NCBI GenBank assembly: GCA_963720785.1
Contig: CAVRGQ010000004.1
Coordinates: 1,054,001-1,118,000 of the forward strand
Direction of reading: 5' to 3'
DNA length: 64,000 nt
Source: CAVRGQ01 sp963720785
GTDB lineage: Bacteria; Actinomycetota; Acidimicrobiia; IMCC26256; DASPTH01
Every line of letters begins with the position of its first letter. The stretch's first letter is position 1. The position numbers were made by a program, and so were the translations under genes. The notes beneath the pieces are model-generated. The model saw only the letters and a list, made by a program, of their open reading frames with translations. It made no database searches and had not been told where the DNA came from. Positions 27,025 to 35,973 of this stretch are shown here, piece after piece.

Positions 27025-27540
27025 TCAGGCGCTCTTGGAGTCCTGGTCCGGCCGCACCCGGGTCGCTCGACCCGTGTCGTCGAACTCGAGGTGGGTGAGG
27101 TCGTGACGCAGTCGAGCCAGCACGCGGCGCGCCTCGGCGCGCTCCTCGGCGGTCCAGCCGGAGATCGCCACCTCGTAGTACCCGAGGTAGACCGCCTCGA
27201 CGTCCTGCAGCACCTTCGTCCCCGCGCGGGTCAGGTGCAGCCAGGCCTTGCGCTTGTCGTGCTCGTCGTTCTGGCGTTCGACCAGTTCGAGTTCGAGCAG
27301 GCGAACCGCGAGGCGGCTGATCGTGGTGCGGTCGAGCCCGAGCCGATCGGCGAGGTCGCTGTAGGTGAGCGAACCCGCCCGGTTGAGCGCCCGGAGCGCG
27401 GCGAGTTCGGAGCCGCCGACGACGCGGGTGGACTGGGCGTAGCGATCCTGGACGCGGTCACTCAGCGTCAGACGTGAGATCGTCTGGATGAACGCCGCGA
27501 TCTCCGCGACCGTCGGTTCGTTCCGTGCTCGCTTGGCCAT
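27025..27540 (-). CDS. MarR-family transcriptional regulator
   Basis: This 171-residue winged-helix regulator has the recognition region SLTYSDLADRLGLDRTTISRLAVRL and the wing LVERQNDEHDKRKAWL. ATG 27540 has AGGAG upstream. It is divergent from the amidohydrolase at 27670 with operator copy B between, and it leads the SDR/EthD/NTF2/LLM set. It is therefore the best candidate for the protein that binds the 23-bp dyads at 21874, 27622 and 38514. That assignment is inference. Confidence 0.85.
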   Translation of the reverse strand: MAKRARNEPTVAEIAAFIQTISRLTLSDRVQDRYAQSTRVVGGSELAALRALNRAGSLTYSDLADRLGLDRTTISRLAVRLLELELVERQNDEHDKRKAWLHLTRAGTKVLQDVEAVYLGYYEVAISGWTAEERAEARRVLARLRHDLTHLEFDDTGRATRVRPDQDSKSA

Positions 27541-27621
27541 GCGTGGCGCTCCTCGGATCGGGGTCGGCACGATTCCAACACACGCGGCCCCGCGTCAACT
27601 CACGGGGTTGCGCCCTCAGCA

Positions 27622-27644
27622 GATGGATGTATCATACATCTATC
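27622..27644. promoter_or_regulatory. Operator copy B (23-bp dyad)
   Basis: GATGGATGTA-TCA-TACATCTATC is a near-perfect 10-3-10 dyad in the divergent MarR/amidohydrolase intergenic region, 25 bases before the ATG at 27670. It is the copy adjacent to the likely regulator gene. Confidence 0.7.
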
Positions 27645-27669
27645 TTCCACGCACCGTGAGGGGGCCGAC

Positions 27670-28893
27670 ATGGCCGCGAACGACCACTACACGATCATCT
27701 CGATCGACACGCACGCAGGTGGCAGCCACGAGGAGTACCGGGAGTACCTCGACCCGAAGTACCGCGACGACTTCGACGCGTGGCGCGGCCAGTACAAGAA
27801 CCCGTGGAAGGACCTGCGCGACACGGATCTGCGCATCCGCAACTGGGACGACACGCGTCGCGACGCCGACACCCTGCCCGACGGTGTGGTGGGCGAGGTC
27901 GTCTACCCGAACACGGTGCCGCCGTTCTACCCGGGCTTCGTGCTCCTGGCCGGGCCGCCGAAGCCCGAGGAGTACGAGCACCGCCTGGCCGGTATCCGCG
28001 CGCACAACCGATGGATGGTCGACTTCTGCGCGCGCAAGCCTGCGCAGCGCGCCGGCATCGGCCAGTTCTTCCTCAACGACATCGACGATGCCATCGAGGA
28101 CATCAAGTGGATCAAGGAGCAGGGGCTCCGCGGCGGGGTGCTGCTGCCGAGCGTCGCGCCCGACGTCAAGTGGGTGGAGCCGCTCTACAGCCGGGCCTAC
28201 GACCCGGTGTGGGAGACCATCCAGGACCTCGACCTGGTGATCAACCTCCACTCGGGCACCGGTTCACCCGACTACGGCAAGCACGCGGCCACGCCGCTGC
28301 TGCTCGTCGCCGAGATGGGCTGGTACGGCCAGCGTGCCTTCGTGCACATGGTGCTCGGCGGCGTGTTCGAGCGCTTCCCGAAGCTGAAGATGGTGATGAC
28401 CGAGGGATCGGCGTCGGCCATCCCGCCGCTGCTCAAGGCCCTCGACGCGATCATCGCCCGCGTGCAGACCGGTGCCATCGGCGAACTGAAGTACCGCGCC
28501 GAGGACGGGATCACGAAGCTGGCGAGCGAGATCTTCGCCGAGAGCTGCTGGGCCGGGTCGAGCTTCCCGAACATCCCGGACTCCCAAGCGGCCGTCGAGG
28601 AGATCGGCATCGACCGCTTCATGTGGGGCAGCGACTACCCGCACGACGAAGGCACCGCCCCCTTCACCCGTGAGCACCTCCGTCAGGTGTTCCGGGGCTG
28701 GAGCGAAGGCGACCTGCGCAAGATCCTCACGCTGAACGCCGCCGAGCTGTACGACTTCGACCTCGAGGCGCTCGCGCCCTTGGCCGAGCAGTACGGCCCG
28801 ACCTACGCGGAGCTCTCGGAGCCGCTCACCGAGTTGCCGGCGAATGCCAACGAGGCGCTGTTGCGCGCCGACGTGTACCTCCGGGCCTCCTGA
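27670..28893 (+). CDS. ACMSD-type amidohydrolase
   Basis: This 407-residue metal-dependent amidohydrolase_2 protein shows IISIDTHAGG near residue 10, LVINLHSGTG with the mid-barrel His and MTEGSASAIPPLL. It also has MWGSDYPHDEGTAPF with the C-terminal metal Asp. ATG 27670 follows a GAGGGGG ribosome site. It is first in the plus-strand cluster and the gene directly behind operator B. Hydrolysis or decarboxylation of a ring-cleavage-like intermediate is the family theme; the actual reaction is unknown. Confidence 0.87.
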   Translation: MAANDHYTIISIDTHAGGSHEEYREYLDPKYRDDFDAWRGQYKNPWKDLRDTDLRIRNWDDTRRDADTLPDGVVGEVVYPNTVPPFYPGFVLLAGPPKPEEYEHRLAGIRAHNRWMVDFCARKPAQRAGIGQFFLNDIDDAIEDIKWIKEQGLRGGVLLPSVAPDVKWVEPLYSRAYDPVWETIQDLDLVINLHSGTGSPDYGKHAATPLLLVAEMGWYGQRAFVHMVLGGVFERFPKLKMVMTEGSASAIPPLLKALDAIIARVQTGAIGELKYRAEDGITKLASEIFAESCWAGSSFPNIPDSQAAVEEIGIDRFMWGSDYPHDEGTAPFTREHLRQVFRGWSEGDLRKILTLNAAELYDFDLEALAPLAEQYGPTYAELSEPLTELPANANEALLRADVYLRAS

Positions 28894-28948
28894 ATCCCAA
28901 GCACGCCAGACTTCGACCGACCACAACTTCCACGGGGGGAATCAGCCA

Positions 28949-29854
28949 ATGACCGGCAAGCGGTTGGACGGGCGCGTCGCGCTCGTGACCGGCGGCGGCA
29001 ACGGCATCGGGGAGGCGTGCGCGCTGCGCCTCGCCGAGCACGGTGCCGCCGTCGTCGTCAACGACCTGGGCACCGACGAGTGGGCCCAGGGCATGACGAG
29101 CGAGGCGGCCGACAGCACCGTCGCCGCGATCCGTGCCGCGGGTGGTGAGGCGGTGGCCAACTACGACTCCGTCGCGACCTCGCAGGGTTGCAAGAACGCG
29201 GTGCAGACCGCGATCGACGCGTTCGGCCAGGTCGACATCGTCGTCGGCTGCGCCGGCGCGCTCATCGACGGCACCATGGCGGCCACCGACGAGCAGTACG
29301 CGAACTTCATGGCGCTGTTCACGTCGCAGAAGTTCTGGCTTGCTCGCGAGGTCGTCCCCGGCATGGTCGAGCGTGGCTACGGCCGCATCATCACGACCAC
29401 GTCGAAGGGCGCCACCGGCGAGCTCGGCCAGCCGGTGTTCGCCGCGGCCATGGGTGCGGTCATCGGGATGACCCGCGGCATGGCCCACGAGTACCAGGGC
29501 ACCGGGGTCACCGCGAACTGCCTGTCACCGGGTGGCGCGACCCGCTTGCACGCCACCACGCACGACCTGTTCCAGGGCCTCCACGAACAAGGTGTGGTCG
29601 ACGACGAGTTCTGGGAGGCGTATCTCGCGGTGCCGCCGCCCGAGTACGTGTCGCCGATCGTCGCCTGGCTCTGCACCCATCAGGCCCGTGGAGTGATCGG
29701 CCAGGTGTTCGACGCGAGCGGCGGGCGGCTCGGTGCGTGGAACCGGCTGGAGATGGAGCGGGCGATCTACCACGGTGACCACGCGGTGTACCGGCCGTGG
29801 ACGATGGCCGAACTCGACGAGGCTGTGCCGCGCGCGCTCCTCCAGGCGCCGTGA
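28949..29854 (+). CDS. SDR-family protein lacking the YxxxK catalytic pair
   Basis: The 301-residue Rossmann protein has TGGGNGIG at residues 14-21 and CAGA in place of NNAG. The catalytic motif is FAAAM (Phe164, Met168) where classical SDRs have Tyr and Lys. The rest of the fold (GMTRGMAHEY, LSPGGATRLHA) is well preserved. ATG 28949 has GGGGGAA upstream. It is highly similar to the next gene, which has the same substitutions, so they are not random errors. It may be a non-redox NAD(P)-binding or alternative-chemistry enzyme. Confidence 0.85.
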   Translation: MTGKRLDGRVALVTGGGNGIGEACALRLAEHGAAVVVNDLGTDEWAQGMTSEAADSTVAAIRAAGGEAVANYDSVATSQGCKNAVQTAIDAFGQVDIVVGCAGALIDGTMAATDEQYANFMALFTSQKFWLAREVVPGMVERGYGRIITTTSKGATGELGQPVFAAAMGAVIGMTRGMAHEYQGTGVTANCLSPGGATRLHATTHDLFQGLHEQGVVDDEFWEAYLAVPPPEYVSPIVAWLCTHQARGVIGQVFDASGGRLGAWNRLEMERAIYHGDHAVYRPWTMAELDEAVPRALLQAP

Positions 29855-29865
29855 GGGGAGACGAC

Positions 29866-30783
29866 ATGGGCAACGAAACCGACGAGAAGCTGTTGCAGGG
29901 CAAGGTCGCGCTGGTCACCGGTGGTGGCAACGGCATCGGGCGCGCGTGCGCGGAGGAACTCGGCGCACTCGGGGCGTCAGTCGTGGTCAACGACCTCGGC
30001 ACCGACGAGTGGGCCCAGGGGACGACCAGCGAAGCGGCCGATGCCGTTGTCGCGGGGATCCGTGAGCGCGGCGGCGAGGCGGTCGCCAACTACGACTCGG
30101 TGGCGACCTCGGAGGGGTGCCGCAACGCGGTGCAGACCGGGGTCGAGGCGTTCGGCAAGGTCGACATCGTCGTCGGCTGTGCGGGCGCGCTGATCGAGGG
30201 CGGTCTCAAGGCCACCGACGAGCAGTACGAGTTGTTCATGGCACTGTTCCTCGGGCAGAAGTTCTGGCTCGGGCGCGAGGTGCTGCCCGGCATGGTCGAG
30301 CGCGGCTACGGCCGATTCATCACCGTCACGTCGCACGGCGCCACCGGTCTGCTCGGTCAGCCCGTGTTCGCCGCCGCGATGTGCGGTGTCATCTCGCTGA
30401 CCCGCGGCATCGCGCACGAGTACGCCGGCACGGGCGTCACCGCGAACTGCCTCTCGCCGGGTGGTGCGACGCGTTTGCATGCGACGAGTCGCGACATGTT
30501 CGAGAAGATGCACGAGGAAGGCATCGTCGACGACGAGTTCTGGGAAGGCTTCCAGAAGACGCCGCCGCCCGAGTACGTGTCGCCGATCGTCGCGTGGCTC
30601 TGCACCGACGCGGGCGCCGACGTGACCGGCGAGGTGTTCCAGGCCGGTGGTGGCTACGTCGCCACGCACTCCCGCTTCCGGGAGGAGCGCACCGCGTACC
30701 GCGGCGACCCGAAGGTCACACCGCCGTGGACCTTGGAAGAGCTCGACCTCGTCGTGCCGCGCATGCTGCTCATGAAGCCCTGA
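29866..30783 (+). CDS. SDR-family protein, tandem paralog also lacking YxxxK
   Basis: This 305-residue duplicate of the previous gene (long shared runs such as VVVNDLGTDEWAQG and VPPPEYVSPIVAWL-type segments) retains TGGGNGIG and again has Phe168 and Met172 at the Tyr and Lys positions. ATG 29866 has GGGGAG upstream and begins 11 bases after the first copy. The pair may form a heteromer, as other duplicated SDRs do. Function unknown. Confidence 0.85.
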   Translation: MGNETDEKLLQGKVALVTGGGNGIGRACAEELGALGASVVVNDLGTDEWAQGTTSEAADAVVAGIRERGGEAVANYDSVATSEGCRNAVQTGVEAFGKVDIVVGCAGALIEGGLKATDEQYELFMALFLGQKFWLGREVLPGMVERGYGRFITVTSHGATGLLGQPVFAAAMCGVISLTRGIAHEYAGTGVTANCLSPGGATRLHATSRDMFEKMHEEGIVDDEFWEGFQKTPPPEYVSPIVAWLCTDAGADVTGEVFQAGGGYVATHSRFREERTAYRGDPKVTPPWTLEELDLVVPRMLLMKP

Positions 30784-30796
30784 CCGGGGCACCGAT

Positions 30797-31666
30797 TTGA
30801 GTCAGCATCCGTTCGAGGTGGTGATGTCGTCGTTCGTCGGCGACGACGGCGCGTATGCGTTGACGGTCGACGAGTTGTGGGAGGGCCAGCCCGGCAACGT
30901 CTTCGGCGGCTTCCTCGTCGCGGCCGCGGTGCGCGCCGCCGGGCTCGAGTCGACGATGACGCGCCCGGTGAGTTCGTCGTGTCAGTTCCTGCGCCCGGCT
31001 GCGGTCGGCGCCGCGTTGGACTTCGCGGTCGTGTCGGTGCGACGCGGCCGCACGAGCGAACTGGTACGGGTGTCGATCACCCAGCAGGGCAAGCCGGTGG
31101 TGGAGGCGCAGGTGCGCACCGCACTCGACGGCGACGGCCCCGAGTGCGCCGCGCGCACGCCGCCGATCGCCGAGGATCCCCGGGAGTTGGCGTCGGGGTG
31201 GGACACCATGCGCGGGCAGGGCATCGAACCACCGCGGATGTCGGCCTGTTGGGACACCCGCTTCGGCGCCGACGGTGGTGGCACCGACGACGGACGCGAC
31301 AGTGCGTTCTGGGCCAGCCTCGGCGGCGACGCGACCTTCGCTGATCCCTACCTCGAAGCGGGCCGGTGGGCGTTGTCGCTCGACAGTCAGCCCGGCGCGA
31401 TCATTCGTCGGCTCGGCGCGGCGCACAACGCCGAACCGCTTCCGTGGGGCTTCTCCAACCTCGACTCGCTCGTTCACTTCCACCGTGCGCGCGGCAGCGA
31501 GTGGATCCTCAGCGAGAACACCGTCCTCGCCGGGGGCGACGGCCTCGTGAGCGTGCAGAGCCAGGTGTGGTCCGAGGCCGGCGACCTCCTCGCCACCGCG
31601 ATGAGCCAGGTGGCGTTCTTCCCCCTTCGTGACAACTGGTCCTTCGCCCGGGAGGCAACTTCGTGA
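30797..31666 (+). CDS. Acyl-CoA thioesterase family protein (TesB-like double hotdog)
   Basis: This 289-residue protein has a hotdog N-terminal half (LWEGQPGNVFGGFLVAAAVRA, CQFLRPAAVG) and a C-terminal half ending LATAMSQVAFFPL, the layout of TesB-type thioesterases. TTG 30797 is used as start since no ATG fits and GGGG lies upstream. Its stop overlaps the next GTG. It would release CoA from a pathway intermediate, if active. Confidence 0.72.
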   Translation: MSQHPFEVVMSSFVGDDGAYALTVDELWEGQPGNVFGGFLVAAAVRAAGLESTMTRPVSSSCQFLRPAAVGAALDFAVVSVRRGRTSELVRVSITQQGKPVVEAQVRTALDGDGPECAARTPPIAEDPRELASGWDTMRGQGIEPPRMSACWDTRFGADGGGTDDGRDSAFWASLGGDATFADPYLEAGRWALSLDSQPGAIIRRLGAAHNAEPLPWGFSNLDSLVHFHRARGSEWILSENTVLAGGDGLVSVQSQVWSEAGDLLATAMSQVAFFPLRDNWSFAREATS

Positions 31667-32538
31667 CCATGCCCATGGACATCCCGATCATCGACACGCA
31701 GATCGGGTTCCCCACCACCGACAAGAAGGCTATGCACGCCTCGATCATCGAGCACACGAAGGACGCGGAGTCGAAGGAGCAGTTCAAGCACCCCGCCGAC
31801 TACATGTTCGTGCGCGACGTGCCCGAGGAGATCACCGAGGCGGAAGACCCGATCGCGGTCACGCTGCGCGAGATGGACACCTACAACATCCAGTCCGGCC
31901 TCATCGGGATCAAGCGCGAGGTCGGTCAGCGCGCGTTGCGTGAGCACCCCGACCGGTTCGTCGGTGCCCTCTCGGTGGACCCGAACCAGGGGATGGACGC
32001 GGTGCGCGAGATCGTGTGCGCCAAGGACACGTTCGACATCCGCGCGGTCGACATCTTCCCGGCGGGCTTGTTCCCGCAGGTCGCGATCAACGACAAGAAG
32101 ATGTACCCGATCTACGCGAAGTGCGTGGAGCTCGGTATCTCGGTGTGGGTGAACGCGGGTGTTCCCGGTCCGCGACTACGCATGGACTGCCAGAGGGTGG
32201 AGTACATCGACGAGGTGATGTACGACTTCCCCGAGTTGGTGTTCGTGACCCGTCACGGGTGCGAGCCGTGGGAAGACCTCGCGGTGAAGCTCATGCTGAA
32301 GTGGCCCGGGCTCCACTACTGCACCAGCGCGTTCGCCCCGAAGCACTACCCCGAGGCGATCCTGAACTATGCGAACTCGCGCGGCGCCGACAAGATCATC
32401 TACGCGGGCTACTTCCCGATGGGCCTCACCCTCGAGCGGATCATGAACGACATGGACAAGTTCGTCGACCTGAAGGCCGACGTGTGGCCCAAGTTCCTCC
32501 ACGACAACGCCGCGCGCGTCCTCAAACTCGACCAGTGA
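31663..32538 (+). CDS. Divergent amidohydrolase_2 protein with a degenerate metal site
   Basis: This 291-residue ACMSD-fold protein keeps the overall barrel (IPIIDTQIGFP, VFVTRHGCEPW, IIYAGYFPMGLTLE). The N-terminal HxH position reads DTQ (residues 11-13), the mid-barrel His is replaced in VWVNAGVPG, and the C-terminal GSDYP loop reads AGYFP, so at least three usual ligands are lost. The GTG 31663 start has GGAGG seven bases upstream and overlaps the thioesterase stop. It may be a non-hydrolytic paralog or use a different mechanism. Confidence 0.75.
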   Translation: MTMPMDIPIIDTQIGFPTTDKKAMHASIIEHTKDAESKEQFKHPADYMFVRDVPEEITEAEDPIAVTLREMDTYNIQSGLIGIKREVGQRALREHPDRFVGALSVDPNQGMDAVREIVCAKDTFDIRAVDIFPAGLFPQVAINDKKMYPIYAKCVELGISVWVNAGVPGPRLRMDCQRVEYIDEVMYDFPELVFVTRHGCEPWEDLAVKLMLKWPGLHYCTSAFAPKHYPEAILNYANSRGADKIIYAGYFPMGLTLERIMNDMDKFVDLKADVWPKFLHDNAARVLKLDQ

Positions 32539-32539
32539 C

Positions 32540-33710
32540 ATGAGCCACCATCCCTGCGCCATCGTGGGCATCGGCCAGACCCACCACAAGAAGGCCCGCC
32601 GCGACGTGTCGATGGCCGGTCTCGTGCGGGAGGCCGCCCAACGCGCGCTCGACGACGCGGACATGACGTGGACCGACATCGACGCGGTCGTGCTCGGGAA
32701 GGCCCCCGACATCTTCGAGGGTGTCATGAAGCCGGAGCTGTACCTGAGTGACGCGCTCGGCGCGGTCGGCAAGCCGATGTTCCGGGTGCACACCGCCGGA
32801 TCCGTCGGGGGTACCACTGCCGTCGTCGGCGCGCACCACGTCGAGTCGGGGCGCTTCGAACGCGTCCTCGCGGTGGCGTTCGAGAAGCAGTCGGAGGGTA
32901 ACGCGCAGTTCGCTCTCGGCTCGGGGAAGGGCGCTGCGATCGGCGCCGGTGGTTCGTTCGCCCCGTTCATGCGCGCCTACATCGCGCGCAGCGGTGCGCC
33001 GCTCGACATCGGGCCGATGGTCGCGGTGAAGGACCGGCTCAACGCGTGCAAGAACCCGTATGCCCACCTCAAACTGAAAGATATCGACCTCGCCACGGTG
33101 AAGGCGTCGCCGATGATGTGGGACCCCATTCGGTTCCTCGAGTCGTGCCCGTCCTCCGACGGGGCCTGCGCGGTTGTGTTCGCGAACGAAGCGGGCGGCG
33201 AGGCAGCCGCCGCCGACGGACGGCCGCCGGCATGGATCATCGGCTCGGCAGTGCGATCGGAGCCGATGCAGTTCCCAGGTCGCGACCCGGTGCGTCCGCA
33301 GGGTGCGATCGACTGTGCGTGGGAGGTGTACCGCCAGGCTGGTATCACCAACCCCGTGCGAGCAGATCGACTGCGCGGAGCTCTACGTGCCGTTCTCGTG
33401 GTACGAGCCCATCTGGCTCGAAGGCCACGACATCGCCGAGGTCGGCGAGGGATGGAAGATGACCGAGCGGGGCGATACCGCGCTCGGTGGCGCGTTCCCG
33501 GTGAACATGTCGGGCGGGGTGCTGTCGTCGAACCCCATCGGCGCCTCGGGCCTGTTGCGCTTCGCGGAAGCGGCGTTGCAGGTGCGGGGCATGGCCGGCG
33601 AACACCAGGTCGAGGGCGCCAAGGTCGCCCTCGCCCAGGCCTACGGCGCGCAGGCCCAGTACTTCTCCATGTGGGCGGTGGCGAGTTCCCCCGACCCGTT
33701 CGGCAGTTGA
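32540..33710 (+). CDS. Thiolase-superfamily acyl-CoA protein, one frameshift
   Basis: The protein begins HPCAIVGIGQTHHKKARRD and has an HTAGSVGGTT segment where thiolases carry the nucleophilic Cys (Ser here by my alignment). It ends NPIGASGLLRFAEAALQVRG...SPDPFGS. This is the SCP2/Ltp-like type rather than a classical thiolase. Frame is lost near 33358, and the first frame then stays open by chance into the P450, so no fusion exists. The ATG at 32540 starts one base past the amidohydrolase stop. No DUF35 partner is adjacent here, unlike the 3467 paralog. Confidence 0.78.
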
Positions 33711-33730
33711 CCGCCAGGAGGCGCAGACAA

Positions 33731-34975
33731 ATGAGTAGCGACGACCTGTCGATCCAGGAAGCGGCCCGGGTCTTCACCGATCCGACGGCCTATGGCGACG
33801 AGCCCCGGTTCCACGCCGCGTGCGCGTTGCTCCGGCGGGAGTGCCCGGTGCCGTACGTCGACGTGGAGGGCTTCGCGCCGTTCTGGGCGCTGACCCGTTA
33901 CGACGACGTGATGGCGGTGGAGCGTGACCCCGCTTCGTGGATCAACGCGCCGCGCCCGGCGTTGGGTCCCGCGCCGGCCGAGGGCGAACCGGAGCGCGAG
34001 ATGCCCGTCCGCACCCTCGTGCAGATGGACGCGCCGGAGCACACGGCGTACCGCAAGATCAGTGTGGAGTGGTTCAAGCCGGCGCGGATCGCGTTGCTCG
34101 CCGACCGTGCGGCCGAACTGGCCAAGCGGTCGGTGGACAAGATGGCCGACCTCGGCGGCGAGTGCGACTTCTTCAGGGACATCGCAGTCGACTACCCGCT
34201 CTACATCATCCTGGCGTTGCTCGGGTTGCCCGAAGAGGACTTCCCGCGTATGTTGAAGCTCACCCAGGAGATGTTCGGGAACCAGGACCCCGAACTCGCT
34301 CGCGACACCGACGACGACAAGTTGATGGCCACGCTGCTCGACTTCTTCGAGTACTTCCAGGGCCTGATCGACGACCGCCGCGCGAGTCCTCGCGACGACC
34401 TCGCGTCGGTGATCGCGAACGCGACGATCGCCGGTGAACCGATCGGTGTGCTCGAAGCGGTCGGCTACTACATCATCATCGCCACTGCGGGTCACGACAC
34501 GACCAGTTCGGCGATCGGCGGCGGTCTGGCTGCGCTGCTCGCGCACCCGGAACAGTTGCGCGCGCTGCAAGGCGACATCTCCCTCGTGCCCACCGCGGTC
34601 GAGGAGATGTTCCGCTACGTGTCGCCGGTGAAGCAGTTCATGCGTACTGCGACCAGCGATCAGGTCGTGGGCGGGGTCACGATCCCGCAGGGCGGATCGG
34701 TGCTCATGTCGTTCCCCTCCGCCAACCGCGACGCGGCGCAGTTCGAACGTCCCGACGAGCTCGACGTCACCCGCAACCCGAACCGCCACGTCGCGTTCGG
34801 CTTCGGTGCCCACTACTGCCTCGGCACCCACCTCGCCCGGCTCGAGACGCGCGCCTTCTACAACGAGTTGATCCCGCGGCTCGCGCACGCCGAACTCGCG
34901 GCCGACCCCGCGTTCATGCAGGCGCTGTTCGTGGGCGGCCCCAAGCGCGTGCCCATCCGCTACCGGATGAGGTGA
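33731..34975 (+). CDS. Cytochrome P450
   Basis: This 414-residue soluble bacterial P450 has oxygen-activating I-helix AGHDTTS, ExxR as EEMFR, and haem-binding FGFGAHYCLGTH with the Cys ligand. ATG 33731 follows a CAGGAGG ribosome site at the end of the thiolase gene. It hydroxylates a hydrophobic substrate using electrons from a ferredoxin; the nearest ferredoxin gene is at 46039. Its place in the operator-B cluster ties it to the same pathway as the amidohydrolases and thiolase-like protein. Confidence 0.9.
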   Translation: MSSDDLSIQEAARVFTDPTAYGDEPRFHAACALLRRECPVPYVDVEGFAPFWALTRYDDVMAVERDPASWINAPRPALGPAPAEGEPEREMPVRTLVQMDAPEHTAYRKISVEWFKPARIALLADRAAELAKRSVDKMADLGGECDFFRDIAVDYPLYIILALLGLPEEDFPRMLKLTQEMFGNQDPELARDTDDDKLMATLLDFFEYFQGLIDDRRASPRDDLASVIANATIAGEPIGVLEAVGYYIIIATAGHDTTSSAIGGGLAALLAHPEQLRALQGDISLVPTAVEEMFRYVSPVKQFMRTATSDQVVGGVTIPQGGSVLMSFPSANRDAAQFERPDELDVTRNPNRHVAFGFGAHYCLGTHLARLETRAFYNELIPRLAHAELAADPAFMQALFVGGPKRVPIRYRMR

Positions 34976-34986
34976 GAGAGCCGGTC

Positions 34987-35286
34987 ATGTTCAGTTCTCC
35001 GGTACCTCCGACCGTCCGCGCGCTCCACGACCGGCTGCGCGACCTCGTCCTCGCTGGCGAGGGTGACCGCGCGCCGACCACGCTGCGTATCCCGAACGCG
35101 CACTACACGGATCCCGCGATCGCCGCGGCCGAACTGCGCACCACCTTCGCCGCGGCGCTGCTCGTGACCCCGGCGCTCGCGGTGCCCGAGCCCGGCGATT
35201 TCATCACGATGCAACTCGTCGATCTGCCCGTGATCGTCACCCGCGACGCAGAGATGCAGGTGCACGTGTTCGTGAACGCGTGCCGC
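34987..35286 (+). pseudogene. N-terminal fragment of a Rieske oxygenase alpha subunit
   Basis: One hundred codons match the start of aromatic/steroid ring-hydroxylating oxygenase alpha subunits: LRTTFAAALLVTPALAVPEPGDF, then QLVDLPVIVTRDAEMQVHVFVNACR. The first Rieske motif should continue CRHRG. The homology stops exactly after Cys-Arg, and the TetR stop codon begins at the next base on the other strand. The cluster-binding His, the second motif and the catalytic domain are all absent. ATG 34987 follows the P450 by 11 bases; GTG 34972 is an alternative. The remnant cannot be an active oxygenase. Confidence 0.65.
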
Positions 35287-35862
35287 TCAGGTGAGCCGGT
35301 CCGCTTGCGCGGAGGTGGTCACCCGCACGATCGCGCGCTCGACCGCAGGCATGATCTCGGTGACGGCGATCTCGCCGTTGACGAAGCGGCTGATGAGTCC
35401 GAGCGCGACGTTGCTGATGATCTCCTGGAGGTCGCGGGCCAGGGCAGGATCCTGGCGCTCCAGCAGGGACTCGCTGACCCGGTGCGCCGCGGTGTTGCCC
35501 TGCAACGTGAGGCGTTGGAGCCCGGCGCCGGACCGGGTCCGGTACCACGCTTCGAGCATTCGCGGGTGCGCTTCCCACGGACCGAACACCGTTCGCAGGG
35601 TACGGATCGTGCTGTCGCGGAGCGAGTCGTCAACCTCCGGCACGGGGAACCGTTGGTAGATGGAGGTGTCCATCCAGCGCTCGATCGCCGCGAGGATGAG
35701 TTCGTCGCGCGACTCGAACATCTTGTAGATCGACTTCGAGGACACCCGCGCGTCGCGGGCGACGTCGCGGACCCGCACCGCGTCGTACCCGTCGGTCTCG
35801 AGGATCTCCACGACGACGTCCAACACGGCGTCGCGGTTTCCCGGCCCGTTCACGGCACCCAT
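35287..35862 (-). CDS. TetR/AcrR-family transcriptional regulator
   Basis: This 191-residue regulator has the N-terminal HTH GYDAVRVRDVARDARVSSKS followed by IYKMFESRDELIL. Its alpha-helical C-terminal domain resembles KstR-type repressors. ATG 35862 is divergent from the binding protein at 35974. A GAAAAC-TAC-GTTTTC dyad overlaps the predicted -10 of that gene and is the probable target. It probably responds to a CoA thioester or hydrophobic ligand, by family analogy. Confidence 0.85.
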   Translation of the reverse strand: MGAVNGPGNRDAVLDVVVEILETDGYDAVRVRDVARDARVSSKSIYKMFESRDELILAAIERWMDTSIYQRFPVPEVDDSLRDSTIRTLRTVFGPWEAHPRMLEAWYRTRSGAGLQRLTLQGNTAAHRVSESLLERQDPALARDLQEIISNVALGLISRFVNGEIAVTEIMPAVERAIVRVTTSAQADRLT

Positions 35863-35913
35863 GGAGGCGACGGTACACGGGCGGGCTCGGGACCCGCGCC
35901 AGGCTGCCTGCCC

Positions 35914-35954
35914 TTGACGAGGGCCGGGGCCGCGAGGTAGAAAACTACGTTTTC
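35914..35954 (+). promoter_or_regulatory. Promoter with overlapping TetR-type operator
   Basis: TTGACG (35914-35919), an 18-base spacer, and TAGAAA (35938-35943) form a promoter for the gene at 35974. The perfect dyad GAAAAC-TAC-GTTTTC (35940-35954) covers the -10 and likely start site. This is a classical repression geometry, probably for the divergent TetR protein. Confidence 0.55.
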
Positions 35955-35973
35955 CTGGGGGGATGGCACTGAC

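Noticed and set aside
32540..34975. An apparent thiolase-P450 fusion of 811 codons
   Set aside because: Thiolase homology moves to another frame near 33358 and continues to a proper stop at 33710. The P450 has its own ribosome site and ATG at 33731. The open link is chance.
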